From NCBI GenBank assembly GCA_020736575.1, contig JAGPYM010000005.1, forward strand, positions 1,178,001-1,242,000: DNA of 64,000 bases, written 5' to 3'. This document shows positions 10,572 through 20,968 of the stretch, one piece after another. Position 1 is the first letter of the stretch; each line of letters begins with the position of its first letter. This DNA comes from Thelonectria olida (taxonomy: Eukaryota > Ascomycota > Sordariomycetes > Hypocreales > Nectriaceae). The notes under the pieces are model-generated. The model had not been told where the DNA came from. It did no database searches and saw only the letters and a program-made list of their open reading frames with translations. The position numbers and the translations under genes are program-made.

Positions 10572-11829
10572 CTAATACTCCAGAACCTTCTTGATGTTGT
10601 CGTATATTCCTAAAAGGGTGTGAGCAACGCCATATATCTAGAGACCTCTTTGTATACTTACTGGCAACATCAGGTAGATGAAACTTCTCGAAAATCAACG
10701 GAGTGTGAATACTCCATCCCGCAACTCGTGCCACGGGCGCCTCCAAACGCAAAAAGGTCTCGGGATCCTCTTGGATAGCTGCCGCCACCTCTGCACCGAT
10801 GCCGGCATTGACAGAGGCTTCGTGAACGACCATGACACGTCCCGTCTTGCGGACGCTCTCAAATACCGTCTGCTTGTCCCAGGGATAGACTGTCCGCAGG
10901 TCAATCAGCTCCACCGAGATGCCAAGGTCTTGTTCCGCCTGTTTAATGGCAGAACTGCACAGATACAGCGGCTGGCCGTACGAGATGATGGTCACGTCCT
11001 TGCCCTCCTTGAGCACTTCGGCCTTTGATAACGGCAATTCGTATGGAGCAGTGGGGACTTGCTCGACAGCAGCTCGATAGAGAATCTTGGGCTCCATGAA
11101 GATGCACGGGTCGTTACTGCGGATTGCCGCTAGGAGAAGACCTTTGGCCTGCACCGGTGAGCGCGGCATAATAACCCGTAGTCCAGGAATGTGCGTGAAC
11201 AAACTCTCGGGCGATTGCGAATGATACAGCCCGCCGTGGCCCACTCCGCCGCACGGCATCCGCACCGTCAGACCCCCGGCGCTCCGGCCGCAGGCTCCAT
11301 CACGATATCGGAACTTGGCTGCTTCGTTGACGAGCTGATCGAACGCAGGGTACACGTAGTCGGCGAATTGAATCTCGGCGACGGGCCGCATGCCCTCGGC
11401 GGCAAGCCCAATGCCGAAGCCCATAATACCCTGTTCCGTGAGCGGCGTGTTGAAGACCCTGTCGGAGCCGTGGGTGTCGGCGAGCTTCATTGTGCATCGG
11501 AAGACGCCACCGAAGGCTACATCTTCGCCAAAGATGACGACCGACTCGTCCTCGGAAAGGGCAATGCCCATTGCGTCGTTGATAGCTTGGAACAGGTTCA
11601 TCTTCCGCGTCGTGCCATTGCGGACCTCTTCGGGCAGCTCCTTGCTACTTAGGGCTGCCTGAGAGCTGTGAGCCAGCAGAGGCGTGGTTGCATAGTCAAT
11701 TGGGAGGTTTAATCTGGCATTGGGAGGATGTGTTGAGTAGCAACGTGTCAAAGGCAATGAAAGTCGAGGGAGAGACGATCTCGATGAGGTTAGGACCCTC
11801 CTCAGCTGGCGAACTGCGCAAGGAGTCAT
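10572..11829 (-). CDS. 2-oxoisovalerate dehydrogenase E1 beta subunit, mitochondrial
   Basis: Two exons, 11829-10662 and 10609-10572, with an intron (GTAAGT...TTTTAG) whose removal changes the last residues to DVARIYDNIKKVLEY. The product is 401 residues. The beta subunit with E1 alpha forms the thiamine-diphosphate decarboxylase of the branched-chain keto-acid dehydrogenase complex, which breaks down Val, Leu and Ile in the mitochondrial matrix. Residues 1 to about 33 are Arg/Ser/Leu-rich without acidic residues, a clear transit peptide ending near RCYS. Signature segments follow: VVIFGEDVAFGGVFRCT, NTPLTEQGIMGFGIG, EIQFADYVYPAFDQ, GGVGHGGLYHSQSPE and VSVELIDLRTVYPWD-like sequence. GGVFRCT and MEPKILYR favour BCKDH over pyruvate dehydrogenase. 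The ATG at 11829 has an ACC context; the frame upstream opens only with a non-ATG codon. Confidence 0.93.
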
Positions 11830-12541
11830 GGTGGTTCTTTTCGACAACGACGACTGCGGCAATGAAGGAAGAGCAAGAACGAAGACGAAGGCAAAGTTCG
11901 AGATGGTATAGCAAGAGCGGTAGACATAGTTCAGACGTCCGGCTGATTCAGATCAGCTTGTCCTCGGCGTTGGTGATGTCAAGCTCGGCTTGTCACGGCC
12001 CCAGCGGGCTTGACGGCAATCGTCGCCTCTGCGGCCTCTTGCTCTCTGTGGCAGTTACCAAACCATGCACGGACTTACATAGTATCGCAATCGTGCATGG
12101 CTCTAAACCCTTTTAGGAGCTCATTCTAAGTAACAACGACCGTTGAGCATCAACCCCTAGGTAACCCAAGAAATATTCAAAAGAATACTTCTGTTCATAC
12201 ATTTAACTGCAATATGTAACTCTAATCTTATGCGAGCCTTTGCGCTTCCATAATTTCTTTCCATTTCTCCAGCTCTAATTAAGTAGTTTAGGCGAGATCT
12301 CAAGTAGATGGAATGGTTCCTAAAGCGGTTTAGGTTTCATTGCGATAAGATTGTTGCTGGGCCGACAGCCAGTCCACGCAAGAACCCGCCAAGAATCGCC
12401 CAATAGGGAAATTTGGTCGCAAAACCGGGCACTGCGTCGTCACCTTTATGAGAAGCGTCTTTTTTGGTTCCACCACATCAACTTCATGCTCTCTAATTTC
12501 TGACAAGTCTTCAATCCAGCGACACGGCTACAATCAACGCA
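11830..12541. promoter_or_regulatory. Divergent promoter between BCKDH E1 beta and the ExgD-type glucanase
   Basis: About 710 nt separate the two start codons of these divergent genes, so both promoters must fit here. A CCAAT pentamer at 12400-12404 lies about 140 nt before the glucanase ATG. The middle part (12120-12340) is AT-richer than its flanks. No operator with known specificity could be assigned. Confidence 0.55.
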
Positions 12542-14705
12542 ATGTCTCCGCGGGAGTCATCACGGCCGTCGAACGGACACCGAACACGAGATCGAGAACG
12601 ACGAGGTGGGACAGCATCGAGGAAGAATGGACGAAAGAAAAGGTCATCTCAGGGGAGTCGCAGACCAGTATCTGGGTCGGAGGACAGTAGGGGCTCCAAG
12701 TCCTTATCAGTGGGAGCTCTGGACGAACTAAATCGGACAAATGAGCGAGAGAAGCGACGATCAGAGAGGGCGGCGCGAACAGCAGAGCGAGCGCAACGGG
12801 CGGAGCGCGCAGAACGTGCGGAACGGGCACGACAGTCAAGGAGGCCTAGTCACGCTGAGTACAGAGACTCAGAAGATGAAAGGCCACGGAAGAGCAAAAA
12901 GGACAAAAAGCGAAGAGTTGTCAGTGGCGCCATAGTGGAAGAGGGGAGGGCGTCTGGTCTAAGGGGTGGGATCAACCGATGGAGCGACGACAGCTTGGGG
13001 GAGAAGGACTTCTACCAGCAACAAAAGCCCAAGAAGAACAAGAAGAAGCTATGTATGTGGCATGCACTCCGTAGTACGAGTCTTGCGACTAACGGAGATT
13101 CCAGGGATCCTTATCGGGTGTAGTGTCGTCCTACTGATCATCATCATTGTCGTGGCAGTGGTGGTCAGTAACAAGAACAAGAACAAGGACAAGGACGACA
13201 GCTCTGGCAGTTCAGACTCATCAGAGGACGACTCTAATTTAGATGGAATGGACCACAAGGACATACCAGCCAAGTGGCAAAACACCTACCTCGACCCCTG
13301 GAGCTGGAAATCGACGACCGACTTCAACGTCACTTTTACCGAGGAGACGGTGGGAAACCTTCCCGTCATGGGTCTGTATACCGACTGGGACGACTCGGCG
13401 CAGGCCAACGACAAGGTCGCAGCTCTCAACAAAGATTGGGGCTCGTACAGCAAGACACCAGCCCGCGGAGTGTGTATAGGAGGATGGTTATACCTGGAGC
13501 CTTTCATCACGCCGTCCCTTTTTGACTACGACACGAAGCTTGGCATTGTTGATGAATACACGTTGATGCAACACTTGGGATCTGACGCTTCAAGCACCCT
13601 CGAGAATCACTACGCAACCTTTATCACGGAAGACGACTTCAAGAATATCGCGGCAGCAGGACTCGATCATGTCCGCATTGGATTCTCGTATTGGGCCGTA
13701 GTCACTTACGATACGGACCCCTACCTCTTCCGAACCTCATGGCGATATCTGCTACGAGGCATCGAATGGGCTCGAAAGTACGGCCTGCGCGTCAACTTGG
13801 ATCTTCACGGTATTCCTGGCAGTCAGAACGGCTGGAATCACAGTGGACGATGGGGATCGATTGGATGGCTGAACGGCACGGACGGTGCAACAAATGCTCA
13901 ACGAGCATTAGATATCCATGATCGTCTATCGAAATTCTTCGCGCAGGATCGATACAAGAACGTGATTTCGCATTATGGCCTGGCCAACGAGCCGCGAATG
14001 ACGTATCTCTCGTCAAGCGATGTCATCAGCTGGACGGAGTCGGCTTACAAGAAGGTCAAGAACAACGGAGTCGATGCGCTCGTTGTGTTTGGCGACGGCT
14101 TCATGGGTCTCGACAACTGGCAAGGCAAGATGTCGGGGCACGACGATCTGGTACTCGACGTGCATCAATATGTTGTCTTCAACGAAAACCAGATCGACTA
14201 CACGCACAAGGAGAAGATTGAGTACGCGTGCGACGGGTGGACAAAGCAAGCAGAGGAGAGCATCGACACGACGACAGGCTACGGCCCAACCATCTTTGCC
14301 GAGTGGTCGCAGGCCGACACAGACTGCGCAAAGTACCTGACGGGTGTGGGCTGGGGCAACCGATGGGAGGGCACGTACGACACGGGCAACACGAGCACGT
14401 CGATCCTAACGCCGCGGTGTCCAAGCAAGAGCAGCAAGTGCTCGTGCGACAACGCCAACGCGTCGCCGAGCTCGTGGAGCAGCGACTACAAGAGCTTCCT
14501 CAAGACATTTGCCGAGGCGCAGATGCACAGCTTCGAGAAGGGCTGGGGCTGGTGGTACTGGACGTGGAAGACGGAGTCGGCGTACCAGTGGAGCTATCAG
14601 TCTGGGCTGAAGGCGGGCGTGTTGCCGGAGAAGGCGTACAGTCGCGACTTTAGCTGTGATAGTTCGGATATTCCAGACTTTGGGAGTCTTTCGGAGAACT
14701 ATTAG
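12542..14705 (+). CDS. exgD: Glucan 1,3-beta-glucosidase D-type, type II membrane GH5 enzyme
   Basis: Two exons, 12542-13052 and 13105-14705; the intron has GTATGT, a GACTAAC branch site and CCAG. The product is 703 residues. Residues 1-170 form a cytosolic tail that is highly charged, with a helical Arg/Ala/Glu repeat at about 72-99. Residues 172-192 are one transmembrane segment (SVVLLIIIIVVAVVVS), followed by an acidic Ser/Asp linker and a large outside domain. That domain is family GH5 (exo-1,3-beta-glucanase subgroup): ARGVCIGGWLYLEPF, the acid/base E466 in GLANEPR and the nucleophile E570 in TIFAEWSQ. It should trim beta-1,3-glucan during cell-wall remodelling. Layout matches Aspergillus ExgD. 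Several N-x-S/T sites suit an outside location. Confidence 0.93.
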
Positions 14706-15978
14706 CGGGAGGGGGGACATGGAGATGTATATGTTTTGGCAGTTGGCATGTTTTGTCAACTCTGCATTGGTTACTGGCGTTGATTCGGATGGAAGGAAGA
14801 TGGACGGATAAATGAGGAGCGAGTTTGGTAATTAGAACGGGTGGTCTGGTACTCTTTACGATAGATTGGTTTAGCTTTTGATGGCTGTATGAGTTTTGTT
14901 GGCGTTGTATGCAAATAGCTACAGCGAGTATACGATGAGAATGGATGATCAGAATGAGACTGGATTTACCTAGAGTGGGGTGATGTCGTGTGTGCGTGTG
15001 TGTGTGGTCGTGAATTATTCGCATCGAGTCGCTCCAAGCCACCTTCGTCACTTTCGGGTGGTCAAGCTAATTCGCAATTGAGTTGTGGTCTGACCAATCC
15101 AGGCGCTAGCGGCGCACTTTGCTGACGCAGTTTAAGTGTAAAGATCAAAGATGGGGGTTTGGGGGTTCGAGGGAATGGGTGTGGTCACTTTTGGTGGTGT
15201 TGGTGTTGAGGGCACGGCATATCGGATCCGGATGACATCACAGGGCGGCAGCGGCTGGGCCGTTGAAGTGTGAGAGAGATCTTGAATTGAACGAGAGAGA
15301 GAGGGAGAGAACTCGGACATCGGCAATGCAGACACAGAATGCCCTCGTCAAAATGGGCAGCTCGCAGTTACGAAGGCCCAAGGCCAACAAATCATGCCAA
15401 GTCTTGAATACACCGTCCTCGCCGACACGGCCGAGCAATGATGATGAGCCCTCTTCAAGGCCCTGATCAGCCCAAGCTCTCTCGCGTCTAAAAAGGCCCT
15501 TTAATGCCGAGTCACGCCCGCCACGGCCAATTCGCCCCCGGCCAGCGCGATGCTCCTCCGTCCAATATCCGAGTCCACAAAAACGTATCCATCATCGCTG
15601 ATTCTATCGTCGTAGTCAAGTCTCTCGCGATGAGTAATGCTTCGTCTCCCTCTACTCCACGGAGTTGGAGGAGTCTTTGCTCGTTTCGGACGCCTGCTCC
15701 AGTCCCTTGGAAGCTGTGCCGTGGCTTCCATGTCACTATCGCTGTCATAGTCGTATTCGTAGGCAAAACTATTTGAAGTCGAGAGTCTGCTCTCGCAACT
15801 CGATTTTGTTATCTCGGTCGTTCATCTTCTCCCAGATCTGTTGATTTCTCACACAAGGCCCCATTCTAATTTCCAGGGTGCCATTCTCTAATCCCCCGTT
15901 GTTGAAGAGGAAAGAAAAACAGGTGAGAAAAAAAGTAAAAAGAAAAAAAAAAAAAAACTTCCTCAGCAAACAGCCGTC
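14706..15978. other. Intergenic region before the MFS gene
   Basis: This holds the glucanase 3' flank and MFS promoter. A CCAAT pentamer is near 15097. A run of 15 A residues at 15943-15957 lies just before the MFS start codon at 15979. GTGAGA at 15922 and CAG at about 15966 could bound a small 5' UTR intron, but no branch site is seen. No gene supported. Confidence 0.5.
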
Positions 15979-18790
15979 ATGGAGCGAGATGTCGAAAAGG
16001 CTTCGACTCACTCTGGCGACCTTGCCGCCGACGAGTCCAGCACCGTCTTTGCCCCCATCCACTCCAGCACGGCCAAACGACCAACATCACGACGGCCCTC
16101 GACTTCGGAAACGCTCAGCCGGACGCGCTCGCAGAACGGCTACAGCTGCGACGACCCCAACCACAGCTCAGACGACCAGCCAGCGTCTGTCGAGGAAAAG
16201 GATCCCTACGAAGTCGGCTGGGACAACGGCGATGAGGACCCCCTTTGTCCGCGCAGCTTCAACAGGGCGAGGAAATGGATGATTGTGGCCATTGTCTCCA
16301 TGGCCAGCTTTTGCGTGTAAGCTTCTCGCATTCTTCTTTTCTCGTAACTTGATAAACGCCGTTGTGTGTCTCATCCCGTGACTTCCCTTGGCGGCTGCAG
16401 ATCATGCGCCCCCGTTGCGAACCGTCTGAGACACATGCGATTAGTCACGCTGCAAACAACGAATCAACTGACACGATGCACGCAGGACCACGGCCAGTTC
16501 CATCTATGGATCGACTTACACCCAGATGGAAGCCGAATTCGGCAACTCGCGAATCGTCTCGGTTCTCGGACTGTCCCTCTTCGTCCTGGGCATCAGTCTC
16601 GGTCCCATGTTCCTGAGTCCCCTGAGCGAGTTCTACGGCCGTCGCCCAATCTATCTCGTCTCGTGGACCATGTATGTCATCTGGATTATCCCCCAGGCCG
16701 CCGCCCAGAACATTGCCACCATGCTGGTCGGACGCTTCCTCGATGGTTTCTCCGGCAGTGCATTCCTCGCCGTGTCTGGCGGTACTGTTGGTGACTTGTT
16801 TGCTCGCCATGAGCTTCAGGGTCCCATGCTGATGTTCTCCCTGGCGCCCTTTGTCGGTCCGTCCATTGGGCCCGTCATCGGCGGTTTCATCAACTATAAC
16901 GCCGACTGGAGATGGACCTACTACGTCCTCATCATCTGGGCCTTTGCCATCTGGTTGTGCATCATCTTCGTGGTGCCCGAGACGTATCGTGAGTATCCCC
17001 TATGAGTTGTCAGACGTGCGTTGCGAAAAGGAGACGGCATGTACTGACACATATGAACAGATCCCATCCTCGTCAGGAATAAGGCCAGAGCCTTGCGCAA
17101 AGAAACATCCGACGAGCGCTGGCAAGCCCCCAACGAAAAAGTGAAGAAGTCGGTCCTCAATGCCATCGGCCACTCGCTCCTGCGCCCCTTCCAGCTCCTC
17201 ATCTTCGAGCCCATGTGTCTCAACCTGTGTATCTTCTCCGCCATCCTCCTCGGCATCCTGTACCTCTTCTTCGGTGCCTTCCCGCTCGTCTTCCGCAACG
17301 TCTACGGCTTCAACCTGTGGCAAAGCGGCCTGACCTTCCTAGGCATCCTAACTGGCATGTTCTTCGCCGCCATGATGGATCCCATCTTCTTCCGCATCCG
17401 CGTGCGCCTCATCACCAATCTGAGCGCCGAGACGGGCGTCGAGGGCGCCAGCGAGCCCGAGTTCCGTCTGCCGCCCGCCATTGTCGGCTCTGTCCTTGTG
17501 CCCGCTGGTATTTTCATGTTTGGCTGGTCGTGCTTCCCATGGGTGCACTGGATCGTGCCCATTATCGGATCGGCCTTGTTTGGAGCAGGGTAAGTTCTGC
17601 TTGTCTTGTCTTGTTTGCTTTGCTTGCTTTCATTTCGGGGGACATGCACCTACGCGCGAGGGAAGAGCCACAAGTGCGATTGTCGATTGTTCCTCTCCAT
17701 TTCTTAGACTTGGCTCCTCTGGTTCAGGTTCTCTCAGCCCAGATGCAAAAGCCCCTGAGCTTGACCGAGACGGTGCCACAAAGACATGAGAAGCAACAAC
17801 TTTGTGTCACCTCCTCTGTCACACAACAAGACCCCCGTACTCCAGGGTTGTCAAGCCTCTCAACGCTTCAGCCAGTCCTTTAGTCACGTCTTGGTCACGG
17901 CCACCCGTCCCCCTGAATCTCGTATCCTCCTTCACTCATGCATTGGGTCGCCTGTAGCTAACCGCTGGATGTCTCAACAGAATTGTCCTCGTTTTCAGCG
18001 GCATCTTTACATTTCTGGTAAGTTGCTTCTTCTCAACATCTCCCCCCTTTCCTCATACATCCCCCCGGTCTGGTCACACACGGGACATGCACATATGCCA
18101 ATCCCTCTTCACCCATCTCCCTTGTCTCTGCGTAACCCAGATGGCTGGGAAAATAGGCCATCTCGCAAAACGGATAAGGGAGGGCGGAAAGAACAGCCAA
18201 AAACGCCCGTGCCAGATGGGAGACTGTGCTGACTGACAGCAACAATAGGTGGATGCGTATCCGCAGTACGCCGCGAGCGCCTTGGCCGCCAATGCATTCG
18301 TGCGTTGTGCGTTTGCTGGTGAGTTTGGGATATCCCCCCTCCCCTTGCACAATCAGACACACATCTGGCCTGCCTCCCGCATTCCGTCCCGTCCATCCAT
18401 TCATGCCTCGAGCCAGCCCACCATCCATCTTTCGTTCACCGCCCACGGCGGCCGTCTCTCTCCCACCCCGGTTCCGGTCAGCGGGGGGCCCGCACGGCCG
18501 GGGGGGTCTGAGATGGGATGAGATGGGATGGGGTCATCAGGGTTTTCTCTGTCTCTCGGCGGCTGGACAGGTCGAGACACACGGATGACACAGGGAAGAC
18601 ACGAAGCTAACCTATGGAATCTCCTTCAGCCGCTTTCCCCTTGTTCGGGACCCAGATGTACGACAAGTTGAATTACCATTGGGCCTCGTCCCTGCTGGCC
18701 TTCTTGACCGTGGTCATGATGCCCTTCCCCTACATCTTCTTCCGATACGGCAAGAGGATCAGAGCCAAGAGCAGATACGCGAAGTCGTAG
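15979..18790 (+). CDS. Major facilitator superfamily transporter, DHA1 drug/polyamine type
   Basis: Six exons: 15979-16316, 16486-16988, 17061-17589, 17981-18017, 18249-18318 and 18630-18790. They encode 545 residues. Residues 1-100 are a hydrophilic cytosolic tail rich in Ser, Thr and Asp, as in fungal polyamine/drug antiporters. Twelve membrane spans follow. Landmarks are STYTQMEAEFGNSR, the loop 2-3 motif LSEFYGRRPIYLVSW, FSGSAFLAVSGGTVGDLF, NYNADWRWTYYVLIIW and VPETYHPILVRNKARALRK, the last typical of the DHA1 group that includes Tpo1/Flu1-like proteins. It should export drugs or polyamines by proton antiport at the plasma membrane; the substrate is unknown. The last three introns are unusually long (391, 231 and 311 nt) yet rejoin in phase and supply hydrophobic spans 10-12. 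Confidence 0.9.
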
Positions 18791-19595
18791 CCGACTCTCC
18801 TGTAAAAAAAATACACAAGATACCTAACCGCGGGCACGTCCATTCCGTCCGTGGGCTTAGTCCTGGGTCGTGGCCGGGTCCGAAACTCGGCAGATGCGAA
18901 TCGAAGGGCCCGGACTCTTCGGCCTTTCTGTCCACACGGCCCGAAGGAGGTGCACGTCTCTCTACGCATTTTCCCGCTTCTGTATGCGGCTACGCCTTTT
19001 TCTTCGTTTCCGCAGCAAACACGCCATGTCCATGCCTTTCCTCTCTTTCCCTCTTGGAGGTTTGTAAGTGCTTGCGGGAAGTTGGAGGGAGACTCCCGCC
19101 CCGCACGCCACCGGATGAGACACCGTCGCCCCGGAGCATCCGCGTGGAGAGACACGGCAGGATGCGCTTTTTTTCTTTCTGAGACTATAACTGCACGACG
19201 GTGCACGAGGCTGCCGAGATTAATGCGACTTATCAAACACCAGTAACACGGACAGAAAGGACTGGCCGTCGTGGGTTGCACAGGAAAGGCCCAGCGGACA
19301 AGGAGCATGGGGCCGGAATATTAATGGGCGTTTTTTTTTTACTGCTGGATACCTCGCCTATCTATAATTATCATGGGATATATTTGTTTTGGGGGCGAAT
19401 CTTCATTGTACTACCTAGGCACGCATATAACGATACCAGGATATAGAGAAAAGGTACATACAATCAACAAAGTAACTTACCACAATGACGCGAATAACTG
19501 AAGTTTGAGGGCGTATTTTCCTTTTTCCTCTCCTTTCTTTTCTTCCGTTCAGATGATCACTGAGATTGGGGGCAGAAAAAAAGGAGAGAACAAGA

Positions 19596-19860
19596 ATGCA
19601 AGACATCGATTAGTTGCAGCATCACGAAACAAAAGCAACATGTCCCTTTCATCTATTGCTGTACTGAGCGAGTCAGTCAACCTTGTTTTTCTTTTTCCTT
19701 AAGAGACATGTCTTCCAATCTCGGACATGATGCAAGTCATCGACTAGTTGCAGAATCAAGAAAAAAAAGCACAACCTCTCTTTGTCTAAGTGAGACATTG
19801 GGACCTTTTTTTTTTCCTTTTTACCCAGCCTCTCGCTTTTAAGACAAACAAACGTCACTA
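19596..19860. repeat. Imperfect tandem duplication, period about 134 bp
   Basis: The segment starting ATGCAAGACATCG at 19596 recurs as ATGCAAGTCATCG at 19730. Matching words continue for some 55 nt (TAGTTGCAG, then an A-rich and a CT-rich block). Both copies are followed by a T-rich tract with TTTTTCC. No coding frame runs through it. Confidence 0.6.
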
Positions 19861-19972
19861 CGTACCTACATACGTACTCAGCTTAGACAAGAGACAAAAG
19901 AAACCATCAAGGACGGGAGACCCGCAGCGGGCAACGGAACGCGAGGCGAGTTAGTGCTGTGGGGGCTTTGTG

Positions 19973-19997
19973 CTGTTGTTGTTGTTGTTGTTGTTTG
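19973..19997. repeat. GTT trinucleotide microsatellite
   Basis: About eight near-perfect GTT units in tandem, intergenic. Confidence 0.75.
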
Positions 19998-20949
19998 TTG
20001 TATTCATGTACATGAATGTAGGTCTTCGTGGAGTTTCGAGACATTGACAGCCTGGTCCGGGCTGGGTCTTTGATCCTCGTGATGAAGATCCCGCCTCGCC
20101 TCGTCATCGACTCGCCTCGACCCGTGTCTCATCAATGCTAGTGACGATATGTGTCCGTATGCCGTCCGGGAACCCTGGAGAACGGCAAGACGGCTACGAT
20201 GGCGCAGGGCAAACTGGAGAAACAACAGAGACAAGACGGAGTCTCGGCACTTGACAAGCCAAGTCGAGCTATTGGAGAGGCTGTTGCCATGTCATCTGTC
20301 AGTGTGGTTTTTCTTATTCCTCTCTTTGCTACTCCTCATCTCTCCTCCCTCCTGCGGCATCTCATCTCTCACGAGGGGTCGGCGGAGATCATCTCACATT
20401 ACATGAGATATGTAACTACAAACTAGTCTACGCCGTCATGTACTGTATCTCCGCCTCGCCTCGGCTGAACGCGCGCAAGACGCGACGCGAAGAAGGTCAT
20501 TTCCAGACCGCCACTGTATCTTGATCTGCATGATCAAAATCCGGGGAGATGGAGGGGTGGTCGACTGGAAAGGGGGGGTTCAATTTGTAAGGGGTCGGTC
20601 AGGTGAGGGTTTGAGAAGTCATTCGAACAAAAGAGCCGAGGATGACGAGCAAAAAGGACAACAAGATGTGCTTGTTGTTTTGCCAGAAGCAAATAAGTCT
20701 AGACTATACGACACGGCTACTTACTGTAGCGTTGGGGGGCGGAGAATATGGATTGGATGTGACATGGGACCAGGTTGAAGGAGGGACGCCACGCATTGCA
20801 AAGGGCGCCTCGAGAGGGGACAAACGACAAGACGAATGAGCCAGTAAGATACGAATACGTGTGGCTTTTCAGAAAGTCCGCATGTCGTCTCCCCCAGGTC
20901 AACGATTGTGTGCATCTGCGCAAACAGTTCACGGTTTCACGACGCCGAT

Positions 20950-20968
20950 GGGGGGGGGGGGGGGGGGG
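20950..20968. repeat. Run of 19 G
   Basis: Uninterrupted G homopolymer in non-coding DNA. Its exact length is prone to sequencing error. Confidence 0.8.
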
